Shown in pieces: positions 7,952 to 16,774 of a stretch of 64,000 nt of DNA. This DNA comes from Flavobacterium sp. HSC-61S13 (GTDB taxonomy: Bacteria > Bacteroidota > Bacteroidia > Flavobacteriales > Flavobacteriaceae). Positions within the stretch are counted from its first letter, which is position 1. Each line of letters opens with the position of its first letter. The notes under the pieces were generated by a model that had not been told where the DNA came from, made no database searches, and was given only the letters and a program-made list of their open reading frames with translations. Location of the stretch: positions 186,001 through 250,000 of the forward strand of contig NZ_JALJZV010000005.1 of assembly GCF_024171535.1 (NCBI RefSeq), read 5' to 3'. The position numbers and the translations under genes are program-made.

Positions 7952-8410
7952 TTAGTTGCGTTGAAATTGATAAATTACATCTGAAGATTGTCCACCAGCA
8001 TTGATTTTATCCACCAATTGGAACGACGATTCAGTTTGATTAGCGACTCTTAGCGCATAGCCCGTTGTCACGTGTTTCGCTTTTTCACCTTGATCTACAA
8101 ATTTAAAGCTAAATTCTCCTGAAGGCGCTATCGTCCATTTGAACTTACTATCAAATTGTGGACAATCACCACCAGCATTCAAGCTTAATGATCCGGAATT
8201 GTTATTGGACACAAAATTCCATTGACTTCCGATGAAACATTTAGAATCTGCAATATTAAAAGAATTTATTTTCACAAATTCTCCCCCAATGTGCTTAACA
8301 TTGGTAAGGGTCCAATTCCCCTTAATTCCCACTTGAGACTTGGAGTCCATTGTAGGTTTACAAGAAACCACAAACAGAGCCATAGCGCCCAAAACAATTA
8401 GTTTTTTCAT
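7952..8410 (-). CDS. Lipocalin-like lipoprotein
   Basis: A predicted lipoprotein of 152 residues: signal peptide with lipobox FVVSC (Cys17), then a short beta-rich domain that opens with the lipocalin-like GNWTLTNV motif. Two further cysteines in SKCFIG and GGDCPQF could form a disulfide. Bacteroidota encode many such small lipocalin-like envelope proteins of unknown ligand. It is the first gene of a two-gene unit with the OmpA-type lipoprotein, so a shared role in envelope structure is a reasonable inference. Confidence 0.8.
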   Translation of the reverse strand: MKKLIVLGAMALFVVSCKPTMDSKSQVGIKGNWTLTNVKHIGGEFVKINSFNIADSKCFIGSQWNFVSNNNSGSLSLNAGGDCPQFDSKFKWTIAPSGEFSFKFVDQGEKAKHVTTGYALRVANQTESSFQLVDKINAGGQSSDVIYQFQRN

Positions 8411-8604
8411 ATGAAGATTTTAAATTTTACATTAAGATCATCTGCTATCGTTTTTACTCAAACAAAGGTTCACATGTTAAACCCTTACCCAGTGCCGATT
8501 TCATAGATCAATTTATTTTTACAAAATTACGTTAACAATAAACATGCCCAATTTTTTTAGGACTCTTTTTTTTGTTTTTTTTCTTTACTGCCAATATGGC
8601 GCTA

Positions 8605-8631
8605 ATTACAATTTGGTACTCAATTTGTAAT
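8605..8631 (+). promoter_or_regulatory. Inverted repeat upstream of htpG
   Basis: ATTACAA (8605-8611) and TTGTAAT (8625-8631) form a perfect 7-bp inverted repeat with a 13-nt spacer, 46-72 bp before the htpG ATG. It could be a heat-shock operator; it is not CIRCE. Confidence 0.3.
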
Positions 8632-8676
8632 ATTTCGGTTATAAAAGTAAATTTAATTATAAAAATACAAATAATT

Positions 8677-10530
8677 ATGACATCAGGAAAAATTAATGTG
8701 ACCGTTGAAAACATTTTCCCACTAATTAAAAAGTTTTTATATAGCGATCATGAGATATTCTTAAGAGAACTTATTTCCAATGCTACTGATGCTACTTTAA
8801 AGCTCAAGCACCTAACTACTATAGGAGAAACCGCTGTAGAATACGGATCTCCTGTTATTGAAGTAAAAATTGACAAGGAAGGAAAAAAACTTCATATCAT
8901 TGACCAAGGTCTGGGAATGACCCGTGAGGAGGTTGAAAAATACATCAATCAGGTTGCTTTTTCAGGAGCAGAAGAATTTTTAGAGAAATACAAGGATTCC
9001 GCAAAAGATTCTGGAATTATCGGTCATTTTGGATTGGGTTTCTACTCTGCCTTTATGGTAGCTAGTAAAGTAGAAATTATCACTAAATCATACAAAGATG
9101 AACCTGCAGCACATTGGACTTGTGATGGTAGCCCTGAATATACTTTAGAAGCATCAGACAAACAAGATAGAGGAACTGAGATCATCTTGCATATAGCTGA
9201 GGATTCTCTAGAATTTTTGGAAGAGAATAAAATCAGTGAATTGTTGGTGAAGTACAATAAATTCATGCCTGTAGCCATCAAATTTGGTACGCGTACTGAA
9301 GGTGAAGGTGATGATCAAGTTGAAGTAGACAACATCATCAATAATCCAAATCCAGCATGGACCAAACAACCTTCTGAATTAACAGACGAAGATTATAAAA
9401 ACTTCTACCACGAATTGTATCCAATGCAATTTGAAGAACCTTTATTTAATATTCACTTGAATGTTGACTATCCATTTAATTTGACGGGTATTTTATATTT
9501 CCCTAAGTTAAGTGCTGATCTTCAGATGCAGAAAGACAAGATTCAATTGTATCAAAATCAAGTTTTTGTAACGGATAATGTCGAAGGGATCGTACCTGAA
9601 TTTTTAACGATGTTAAAAGGAGTTATTGATTCACCAGACATTCCATTGAACGTATCGAGATCATATTTACAATCCGATGGTAACGTAAAGAAAATCGCTA
9701 ATTATATTACCAGAAAAGTAGCCGACAAACTCAAATCTTTGTTCACAGAAAACAGAGCTGATTTCGAAGCGAAATGGAACGATATAAAAATCGTTTTGGA
9801 ATACGGTATGTTGTCAGAACCTAAATTCTTTGAAAAAGCAGGTGCCTTTGTGTTGTATCCTACCGTTGACGGTAAATACTTTACTTTAGAAGAGTTGAAA
9901 GAAGCTACTAAAGATCAGCAAACCGACAAAAACGGTAACTTAGTTGTGCTTTACGCGTCTAACAAAGATGCGCAACACAGTTATATCGCTGCGGCAAAAG
10001 ACAAAGGATATGAAGTGATTTTAATGGATTCTCCGATTGTTTCTCACTTAATTCAAAAGTTGGAATCAGAAAATGAAAAACTGACTTTTGCTCGTGTTGA
10101 TGCCGATCACGTTAATAACCTAATTAAGAAAGACGACAATCCGATTTCTAAATTAAGTGAAGAGGAGACTACAAGTTTAAAAGAAGTTTTGGAGACTGTA
10201 GTTCCAAAAGAAAAGTATACCGTACAAATGGAAGCTTTAGACAGTACCGATGAACCCTTCGTGATAACACAACCAGAATTTATGCGCCGTATGAAAGAAA
10301 TGAGTGCGTCTGGAGGCGGAGGAATGTTTGGAATGGGTAATTTTCCAGAAATGTACAACTTGATCGTTAATACCAATTCTGAATTTGCAGCTTCTTTATT
10401 AAACAATACGGATACGGCAAAACGCGATAGCAATATCAAACAAGCCTTGGATTTAGCAAAATTATCTCAAGGACTTCTCAAAGGAGAAGAACTGACTGCG
10501 TTTGTCAAAAGAAACTTTAGTCAAATGTAA
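8677..10530 (+). CDS. htpG: Molecular chaperone HtpG (Hsp90)
   Basis: A cytosolic ATP-dependent chaperone of the GHKL superfamily. I chose the ATG at 8677 (MTSGKINVTVENIF), because Hsp90 proteins begin close to this motif and the 35 codons upstream are a low-complexity readthrough. The N-terminal ATPase domain shows FLRELISNATDA, DQGLGMTREE and GHFGLGFYSAFMV; the middle domain has DSPDIPLNVSRSYLQ; the C-terminal dimerisation domain follows, with a Gly/Met-rich GGGGMFGMGN loop. At 617 residues the length is normal. It is monocistronic with a terminator at 10551. The upstream inverted repeat may be a control site. Confidence 0.97.
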   Translation: MTSGKINVTVENIFPLIKKFLYSDHEIFLRELISNATDATLKLKHLTTIGETAVEYGSPVIEVKIDKEGKKLHIIDQGLGMTREEVEKYINQVAFSGAEEFLEKYKDSAKDSGIIGHFGLGFYSAFMVASKVEIITKSYKDEPAAHWTCDGSPEYTLEASDKQDRGTEIILHIAEDSLEFLEENKISELLVKYNKFMPVAIKFGTRTEGEGDDQVEVDNIINNPNPAWTKQPSELTDEDYKNFYHELYPMQFEEPLFNIHLNVDYPFNLTGILYFPKLSADLQMQKDKIQLYQNQVFVTDNVEGIVPEFLTMLKGVIDSPDIPLNVSRSYLQSDGNVKKIANYITRKVADKLKSLFTENRADFEAKWNDIKIVLEYGMLSEPKFFEKAGAFVLYPTVDGKYFTLEELKEATKDQQTDKNGNLVVLYASNKDAQHSYIAAAKDKGYEVILMDSPIVSHLIQKLESENEKLTFARVDADHVNNLIKKDDNPISKLSEEETTSLKEVLETVVPKEKYTVQMEALDSTDEPFVITQPEFMRRMKEMSASGGGGMFGMGNFPEMYNLIVNTNSEFAASLLNNTDTAKRDSNIKQALDLAKLSQGLLKGEELTAFVKRNFSQM

Positions 10531-10550
10531 TACCTTATAAGTATTTATTA

Positions 10551-10588
10551 AAAGTCCGATAAGCTTTAGTGTTTATCGGACTTTTTTT
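10551..10588 (+). terminator. Terminator of htpG
   Basis: Stem AAAGTCCGATAA / TTATCGGACTTT with a 10-nt loop and a T-run. Confidence 0.85.
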
Positions 10589-10747
10589 GTTATTCTTAAG
10601 TCGTGGTTTGTGTTTCAGTCTGTGCACCAAGCGTTCTACAAATTGTTAAATATTGGCTTTTCTATAAGAACTTGCGAAATATAAAAACGGTACCTTTACA
10701 GGCTGTAAAAAAAGCACAAAAATTCTCGCTTATACCGCTTTTCTGAC

Positions 10748-10776
10748 GATACGACGGCAATAAAGATACGACGGCA
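10748..10776 (+). repeat. Direct repeat of GATACGACGGCA
   Basis: Two exact 12-bp copies (10748-10759 and 10765-10776) lie with a 17-bp period, 33-62 bp before the transporter start. They could be tandem binding sites or a local duplication. Confidence 0.6.
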
Positions 10777-10809
10777 CTAAGGGAGTTTACAACTAAACAT
10801 TATTTGGGT

Positions 10810-11775
10810 ATGAAAGAAAAGAACATTACAAAAGGAGTTTTATTAATAGCATGTGGTGCCTCGAGTTTTGGTATGTTGGCATCCTTTGTCAAACTGGCAT
10901 ATCAGGCGGGATTTACCACAGCTGAAGTAACTTTTTCACAAGTGATATTGGGGTTATTCGGTATGTTTTTAATCAACTTATTTCGTAAAAAGCAATTGGG
11001 CGAAATTGCTGCCAACAACAAAGACATTCGTCAACTTATATTAGCCGGTACTTCTATGGGATTTACATCCGTATTATACTATATGGCTGTCAGTTATATC
11101 AACGCTTCTATAGCCGTAGTGCTGTTGATGCAATCGGTATGGATTGGAGTGGTTATCGAAAGTTTTATGACCAAAACCTTCCCTTCAAAAATCAAACTGG
11201 TAGCCGTTGCTTTAATCCTCTTCGGAACCGTATTAGCCACCAATATTATGGGAGACAAAATTGAAATGGATTACCGCGGTATCTTTTTGGGATTCCTTGC
11301 AGCTTGTTCCTTTTCGATGACTATGTTTACGACTAATTATGTCGCCAATCACTTAGCCGCGCCAAAAAGAAGTTTCTATATGTTAATTGGAGCCACTATA
11401 ATTGTCAGTATTTTTACTTTTATTACCCAAGTTGGTCCTAATAATTTCGAGTTTATGCGCAGCTTTTTAGCCTCTATGACACAGGATACTTCGGGCATTC
11501 GCGATTTTGATTTTAGCATATTGCTCAACTGGGGATTAGTCCTCGCTTTATTTGGAACCATCATCCCACCTATCTTTTTAAACATGGGATTCCCACATGC
11601 TGGTGTTGGACTCGGAAGTATTATTTCTTCGATAGAGTTACCTGTTTCAGTAACAGTAGCCTATTTACTTCTCAATGAACCGGTTATCGCCATTCAATGG
11701 ATCGGAATTTTATTAATACTTTCGGCTATCGTCCTTATGAATAGTCAGTTAATATTTAAAAAAACAAAGGATTAA
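10810..11775 (+). CDS. EamA/DMT family transporter
   Basis: An inner-membrane drug/metabolite transporter. The 321-residue protein has about ten hydrophobic helices arranged as two EamA repeats (about 8-140 and 155-315); the second repeat ends with a helix before the basic tail QLIFKKTKD. I started it at the ATG at 10810; an in-frame TTG two codons upstream is less likely. The substrate cannot be told from sequence; relatives export amino acids, nucleosides or other metabolites. It is monocistronic, with a 12-bp direct repeat upstream. Confidence 0.9.
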   Translation: MKEKNITKGVLLIACGASSFGMLASFVKLAYQAGFTTAEVTFSQVILGLFGMFLINLFRKKQLGEIAANNKDIRQLILAGTSMGFTSVLYYMAVSYINASIAVVLLMQSVWIGVVIESFMTKTFPSKIKLVAVALILFGTVLATNIMGDKIEMDYRGIFLGFLAACSFSMTMFTTNYVANHLAAPKRSFYMLIGATIIVSIFTFITQVGPNNFEFMRSFLASMTQDTSGIRDFDFSILLNWGLVLALFGTIIPPIFLNMGFPHAGVGLGSIISSIELPVSVTVAYLLLNEPVIAIQWIGILLILSAIVLMNSQLIFKKTKD

Positions 11776-11930
11776 AGCAATAAAACCACTTAAAAGCGCG
11801 CATTAATATTTGTTTTTATTAAAAATAAATTTATTTATTAAATTCTAAATTTATTTTTTGCTTATCTATTTTTTTTTATTAATATTGACATGAGAATATT
11901 AACATTAAAACTGGATTAACTTTTCATCTA

Positions 11931-12203
11931 ATGAAAAAAGATAAGAACTTGGAGTTTGATCGCGAATCAATGGAACGGATAATTGCCATGGCGAAGGAAG
12001 AAAGAAAACCCTTCGAAGCAATTAAAAATGAGTTTGGAATCGGTGAACGAGAAGTCACCGAAATCATGAAAAAAAAATTTCCACCCCATGAATATGAATT
12101 GTGGAAAAAAAAGGTTGCGGCCAAAAAACCAAAACCCAAAGTGCAAGATGATGATCTTGACGACCTAGACAGTAAATACTATATCAAAAATAAATTTGAT
12201 TAA
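11931..12203 (+). CDS. TIGR03643 family protein (DUF2805)
   Basis: A small cytoplasmic protein of 90 residues from the TIGR03643/DUF2805 family, whose function is unknown. Residues 8-50 form a predicted helix-turn-helix-like region (ERIIAMAKEERKPFEAIKNE then GIGEREVTEIMKK), which would fit nucleic-acid binding. After EYELWKKKVAAKKPK comes an acidic stretch (DDDLDDLDSKYY). It is monocistronic, preceded by a very AT-rich 150-bp region and followed at once by a strong terminator. Confidence 0.85.
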   Translation: MKKDKNLEFDRESMERIIAMAKEERKPFEAIKNEFGIGEREVTEIMKKKFPPHEYELWKKKVAAKKPKPKVQDDDLDDLDSKYYIKNKFD

Positions 12204-12207
12204 TTCT

Positions 12208-12240
12208 AAAATCTTCAGCTGATCGCTGAAGATTTTTTTT
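12208..12240 (+). terminator. Terminator of TIGR03643 gene
   Basis: Stem AAAATCTTCAGC / GCTGAAGATTTT (5-nt loop) followed by T8. Confidence 0.85.
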
Positions 12241-12252
12241 AATTTTTTTCCA

Positions 12253-14826
12253 ATGAAGAAAAATATTTATATTCCTTTCTTACTCCTTGCCGGAGCCACT
12301 ATGCATGCCCAAAACGATACAATCTGGACCAATTACAGCGATCAAGTCGTTGGAAAAACAGATGCGATGTACTACAAGACCATTCGCCCCTTAAAAGATA
12401 AAACCTTTGAGGTCAGTAAATACACAAAAACACATATACTGTATTCTAAAGGAATTTCTTCTACGGATGAGAATCCGTCTATTTATCAAGGTAATCTCCG
12501 TGTTTTTGATCAAAAAGGAAGTTTACTCAACACCTTTGAATACAAAGATGGTGTCATCAACGGTACTGTTATCAGTACTTTAAATGACGGTACGACTTAT
12601 CAAGCGGTATTTAATGAAAATGAACTCTATAGCGGCACTGTTGTCTACGAATATGAAGATGTCTATACGGCAATGGAAGCCAAAGACGGAATGATCATTA
12701 AAGCAGAACTGTTTGCCAAAACACCCCAAAATTACAGACAAGTTGTCTACTTTGAAAACAACTTACCCGTCAAGGAAGAAACATTCGATGGCAAAGGGCA
12801 ATTGATAGCTACTTGTACTTATTCTGGTTACGAAATATATAATGGAAACCACATAGACTTCTACTACAGTCCCCTACAATTAAAATCGAATTCCGAACAC
12901 AAAGACGGTTCATTAGTTAAAAAGACTCAATATTATAGAACTGGTGAAATTAAAGAAGTGCAAGTTTTAAAAGACCAAGTCAATTCTTTTACTCAATACA
13001 ATCGAAATGGGGAAGTAATTGCCGTATATCAAGAACAAACGGAAGCAGACAGTTATACAACTATCAACGACGGCACGCAAATCTTATATAACAGCGAGAT
13101 TGGCAAAGAGGATTTGATGGAATTCAAGTACGTCTACAAAGACAGCAGTTTATCCGAATTATACGAGTATTCCAGCGAGGGCACTTTAAAACAATTGACG
13201 GAATACAACGATTACTATCCTACTAAAGTTACGTATTATGACAAAAACGGTCATAAAGAATCCGAACTGATTTACAACGAATCGGGTTCTCCTCAAGACG
13301 GTGTTGAAAAACTGGAAAATATCCATCGCGTTTACAGCAATGGTAATTTGGTTTCAGAAACCCTTTTTTACAGCAACGGTGCACCCTTTAAAAAGTATGC
13401 TTCATTTAAAGCGACTTATTTCGACAAAAAAGGCAAGCAAATAGGTCAGGCAGCTTTTGATAGTAAGGAAAACTACAACTACTATTCTACTCCAACTGAC
13501 GGTGTTTTAATTAGTATCGATGACAAGGATTTAATAAACGAATCCAACACCTATAAAAACGCAAAACTAATCAGCTCCATAACCTTTGAAAACTACAAAG
13601 GAAAAGCTGCGAAGGTTCAAGAGATTAATTACGATGAAAACGAATACAAAATTTCTGAGATCAAGTATCATTCAAACGGTCAGATTTTAAGTGAAAGTCG
13701 ATATGCGAATTACGAAGTAATACACAGTACTTTTTACGATGATAAAGGAAAACTGCTCGGTAAATTTGATCATGTCAAATTGGACGGAACACTTTATACC
13801 TTTTTTGATTCCACCAACGAAATACAAAGTATATCGAAATACAAAAATGCTAACTTACTGTATAAGAAAACATTTTATAAAGCTGATATTATCTTTGCTG
13901 AGAATTCAAAAACCTATCTAGAGTCAGAAATTGACTATTACAAAGAGGGTCTTTTTTATGAAAAAGGTGTTTTAGTTTCTAAAACCGTATACAAAGACGG
14001 CAAGCCATTTCAAGGGAAAACGATTATTCGAGATGATTATTCCTCAAAAGTCATCACTAATTATGAAAATGGACTAAAAGAGGGTGAAGAAGTGACCTAT
14101 TCGGTATATCTTGATGATATTACTACTAGAGACTTCTATCATTTAGGAGAGCAAATATCTACGGAGCTATACGAAAACAATGTCGTTGTAGCGAGAATTC
14201 CGATGGAAAATGGCTACTATCATGGAGAAGCAATTTATTTCGACAGTGAGGGACAAGAAGCATCGCGTTTAACTTATAAAGAAGGAGTATATTATGACGG
14301 TGTTTTAATAGCTAATTTAGGATCCGATTCCAGTGAAACCTCAACATATAAAGAAGGCGTTTTAGTGGAAAGTAAAACCATTTCGGAAGGTCAAGTAAGA
14401 ATGACCAGAACTTTATTAAACGAAGAAGAACTACTTTACCACGTACAAAACTTCACAGCTAGCGGCGTATTGCGATACGATTTTAAAATGAGAGACGATA
14501 ACATCGATGGGGAAATCGTTTATTATAATGAAAAAGGAAAAGCGCAGAATAAAGCGCAACTTAGCGATGGGAAATTGATTTCTGGAACTATTGCACTAAA
14601 AGTTCAAGATTACAATTACGAAACATCCAATCATATTTTAGTGACTAAAAAAGGAACTAAATACACTACAAAAGTGTACAGTGACGAAAATGAGACCTTA
14701 TTATATGAGTCTACAATCAAGATGATTGATAAAGGAGAGCAACACAACCCGCTACCGATCAGCATCCCAATCACCATAGAAAGCTTATACCCTACTCTGG
14801 TTGATTTTGGTCAATATTACTTCTAA
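12253..14826 (+). CDS. Large secreted MORN/YwqK-like repeat protein
   Basis: An 857-residue exported protein with an N-terminal signal peptide ending in MHAQ (about residue 19). Nearly the whole mature part is made of degenerate MORN-variant repeats of the kind found in YwqK family proteins: units with an aromatic residue, a Gly turn and a charged strand (for example SLLNTFEYKDGVINGTV and YYRTGEIKEVQVL). Such proteins form long beta solenoids. No catalytic domain is visible and I see no T9SS sorting domain at the C-terminus, so it may be periplasmic or on the outer membrane. It is flanked by terminators on both sides. The function is unknown; the 'YwqK antitoxin' label given to such proteins is not supported here. 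Confidence 0.8.
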   Translation: MKKNIYIPFLLLAGATMHAQNDTIWTNYSDQVVGKTDAMYYKTIRPLKDKTFEVSKYTKTHILYSKGISSTDENPSIYQGNLRVFDQKGSLLNTFEYKDGVINGTVISTLNDGTTYQAVFNENELYSGTVVYEYEDVYTAMEAKDGMIIKAELFAKTPQNYRQVVYFENNLPVKEETFDGKGQLIATCTYSGYEIYNGNHIDFYYSPLQLKSNSEHKDGSLVKKTQYYRTGEIKEVQVLKDQVNSFTQYNRNGEVIAVYQEQTEADSYTTINDGTQILYNSEIGKEDLMEFKYVYKDSSLSELYEYSSEGTLKQLTEYNDYYPTKVTYYDKNGHKESELIYNESGSPQDGVEKLENIHRVYSNGNLVSETLFYSNGAPFKKYASFKATYFDKKGKQIGQAAFDSKENYNYYSTPTDGVLISIDDKDLINESNTYKNAKLISSITFENYKGKAAKVQEINYDENEYKISEIKYHSNGQILSESRYANYEVIHSTFYDDKGKLLGKFDHVKLDGTLYTFFDSTNEIQSISKYKNANLLYKKTFYKADIIFAENSKTYLESEIDYYKEGLFYEKGVLVSKTVYKDGKPFQGKTIIRDDYSSKVITNYENGLKEGEEVTYSVYLDDITTRDFYHLGEQISTELYENNVVVARIPMENGYYHGEAIYFDSEGQEASRLTYKEGVYYDGVLIANLGSDSSETSTYKEGVLVESKTISEGQVRMTRTLLNEEELLYHVQNFTASGVLRYDFKMRDDNIDGEIVYYNEKGKAQNKAQLSDGKLISGTIALKVQDYNYETSNHILVTKKGTKYTTKVYSDENETLLYESTIKMIDKGEQHNPLPISIPITIESLYPTLVDFGQYYF

Positions 14827-14844
14827 AAAAACAATAACAATTTT

Positions 14845-14873
14845 AAAAAAGCTCCTCAAAAGGAGCTTTTTTT
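14845..14873 (+). terminator. Terminator of MORN-repeat gene
   Basis: Stem AAAAAAGCTCCT / AGGAGCTTTTTT with loop CAAA. Confidence 0.88.
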
Positions 14874-14876
14874 ATA

Positions 14877-14900
14877 CCTTGTTTTTTTACTTAAACAAGG
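14877..14900 (+). promoter_or_regulatory. Inverted repeat upstream of the DUF2089 operon
   Basis: CCTTGTTT (14877-14884) and AAACAAGG (14893-14900) form an 8-bp inverted repeat, 76-99 bp before the DUF2089 ATG. It may be an operator or a second terminator hairpin. A TAACTTTG -7 box lies at 14950-14957. Confidence 0.35.
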
Positions 14901-14975
14901 TTGAAATAAATTTTATTAAAAAACCATTAAATATTATTAAAAAATACTTTAACTTTGATTATACATCATCAGTAT

Positions 14976-15257
14976 ATGAAAAACAAACTACCCATAAGTT
15001 GTCCGAGTTGCCACGATCCTTTAAAGGTGTCGGAATTGACCTGTGATCACTGTGAGACCAAGGTCAGTGGGAAATTTGAGCTCCCCCTATTACTTCAGCT
15101 TCCCCAAGAGGAACAAGATTTTATTTTACAGTTCTTTCTATATAGTGGAAGCTTAAAAGAGATGGCTGCCAATATGAATATCAGTTATCCAACCGTGCGC
15201 AATAAACTCGACGACATCATCACGCATATAAACCACTTAAAAACTCTCAACAAATGA
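14976..15257 (+). CDS. DUF2089 family zinc-ribbon/HTH protein
   Basis: A 93-residue protein. The N-terminus carries a zinc ribbon, CPSC at about residues 8-11 and CDHC at 22-25. The C-terminal half (about 38-90) resembles a helix-turn-helix with LKEMAANMNISYPTVRNKLD, so it is probably a transcription factor. I placed the start at the ATG at 14976, 19 bp after a good -7 box, rather than at the upstream ATA/ATT codons. The stop overlaps the start of the next gene (Yip1-like) by 4 bp, so the two are coupled, and a hydrolase follows. Target genes are unknown; control of its own operon is a plausible inference. Confidence 0.85.
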   Translation: MKNKLPISCPSCHDPLKVSELTCDHCETKVSGKFELPLLLQLPQEEQDFILQFFLYSGSLKEMAANMNISYPTVRNKLDDIITHINHLKTLNK

Positions 15258-15838
15258 TTTGGCTCACCCAACTTTTTGAAAAAGTCGCAGATAAAAAACT
15301 GCTTAGCATCGGATTGGTATCCTTATTAATCGGATCCCTTATCGCTATTAATACCAATGCACGCTTTGATGGTGTTTTGGATATGCATCTGGTAAAGGAA
15401 GTACAGCCCATACAACCGTTTTTGGACAATATTATCAACACCATTATCTTGGCTGTTTTATTGTTTGCGCTTGGCAAATACGTCAATTCAAAAACGCGAT
15501 TTATCGATATTTTAAATACCGCTTTTATTTGTAGAATTCCATTTTACCTACTCCCCTTATTCAATATCAACCATGCAATAACTACGATTACGGATGATTT
15601 ACTTCCCAATATTGCAGAGCCCGATTTATTACTTCAAAGTTTAGCTACGCCAACTACCTTAATACTAATCGGAAGCTTTGCCCTAGTCAGCATACTTGCG
15701 CTTATACTCTTTGCATACCTAGTTTTTAAAGGCTTTAAAACGGCTACTAATCTAAAAAAAACCGTTCATATTATCCTTTTGGTAGTTACTGTCTTAATCG
15801 CTGAAGTACTCAGTAAATTCTTAGTTTATCTCTATTAA
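15254..15838 (+). CDS. Yip1-like integral membrane protein
   Basis: A 194-residue membrane protein with about five predicted helices (about 18-33, 58-76, 92-106, 133-157, 168-192). The arrangement is like YIP1-domain proteins, which often accompany DUF2089 regulators in Bacteroidota; I am only moderately sure of the domain. It overlaps the DUF2089 gene by 4 bp and is followed 2 bp later by an alpha/beta hydrolase, giving a tight three-gene operon. No catalytic residues are evident; a sensor or transport role is possible. Confidence 0.65.
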   Translation: MIWLTQLFEKVADKKLLSIGLVSLLIGSLIAINTNARFDGVLDMHLVKEVQPIQPFLDNIINTIILAVLLFALGKYVNSKTRFIDILNTAFICRIPFYLLPLFNINHAITTITDDLLPNIAEPDLLLQSLATPTTLILIGSFALVSILALILFAYLVFKGFKTATNLKKTVHIILLVVTVLIAEVLSKFLVYLY

Positions 15839-15840
15839 AA

Positions 15841-16761
15841 ATGAAAGCAATACTACTCTCCTTTATAATTCTATTTTCAACGTCGTTGTTAGCACAATCA
15901 TTTGAAAAAAAAATGCTTCAAATAGACCCGGAAATTCAAGGTGATTTATATATAGGATCTCCCAACAACGAAACCGTCATAGTAATCATTGCAGGGTCAG
16001 GACCCACCGACAGAAATGGTAATCAACCGCCGATGTCGATGAATAATTCCCTAAAATTTCTAGCAGAAGGATTGGCCACCAAGGGACACAACGTTTTTAC
16101 ATTCGACAAGCGCGTGATTGCTCAAATCAAAAACAAACACCTTCCCGAAGGCATTACCTTCGAAAACTCCGTAGATGATGTTGTTCTAATTACAAATAGT
16201 TTACGCGAGCAGTTTACGAATATTATTATTGCAGGACATAGCGAAGGAGCTCTAGTAGGCACACTGGCAGCTCAAAAAACTTCTGCAAAAGCTTTTATAT
16301 CTCTAGCGGGTCCTGGACAGCGTATTGACAAGATTCTTACCAAACAAGTAACGGAGAAGGCGCCTTTTTTAAGAGTAAAGATGGATGAGATCTTTGCCCA
16401 ATTGAGAAAGGGGCAAATAGTAACTGACGTAATTCCGATGCTACAAAGTTTATTTTTACCGATAAACCAACCTTACATCATGTCGTGGATGAAATATGAC
16501 CCTACCTTGGAAATCGCTAAATTAAACCTACCTATATTAATTATCAACGGCACCAAAGACATACAGATAGAAGAAAATGAGGCAAAATTATTACATCAGG
16601 CATATCCCAAAAGCAAACTCGTACTGATAGAAGGAATGAACCATATTTTTAAAAATATTGAAAAAGACGAAGACAACCTCAAGTCCTACAATAATCCTAA
16701 GTTGCCTTTACATCCCGAATTAATTCCGACAATAACAGACTTTTTGAATGCCGTTCCATAA
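15841..16761 (+). CDS. Secreted alpha/beta hydrolase
   Basis: A 306-residue exported serine hydrolase. The signal peptide ends in LLAQS (about residue 19). The catalytic triad can be assigned: Ser in AGHSEGALVG (about 133), Asp in INGTKDIQ (about 239) and His in EGMNHIFKN (about 263). The oxyanion region is AGSGPTDRNG. This is the usual layout of the Bacteroidota 'alpha/beta hydrolase' family related to acyl-CoA thioesterase/BAAT-like proteins; the substrate is unknown. It is the last gene of the DUF2089 operon and ends 13 bp from the convergent radical SAM gene with no obvious terminator between them. Confidence 0.88.
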   Translation: MKAILLSFIILFSTSLLAQSFEKKMLQIDPEIQGDLYIGSPNNETVIVIIAGSGPTDRNGNQPPMSMNNSLKFLAEGLATKGHNVFTFDKRVIAQIKNKHLPEGITFENSVDDVVLITNSLREQFTNIIIAGHSEGALVGTLAAQKTSAKAFISLAGPGQRIDKILTKQVTEKAPFLRVKMDEIFAQLRKGQIVTDVIPMLQSLFLPINQPYIMSWMKYDPTLEIAKLNLPILIINGTKDIQIEENEAKLLHQAYPKSKLVLIEGMNHIFKNIEKDEDNLKSYNNPKLPLHPELIPTITDFLNAVP

Positions 16762-16774
16762 ATTGGTACTTACA

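Noticed and set aside
8532..8714. Minus-strand ORF over the htpG upstream region
   Set aside because: Low-complexity A/T sequence overlapping the htpG start; no support.
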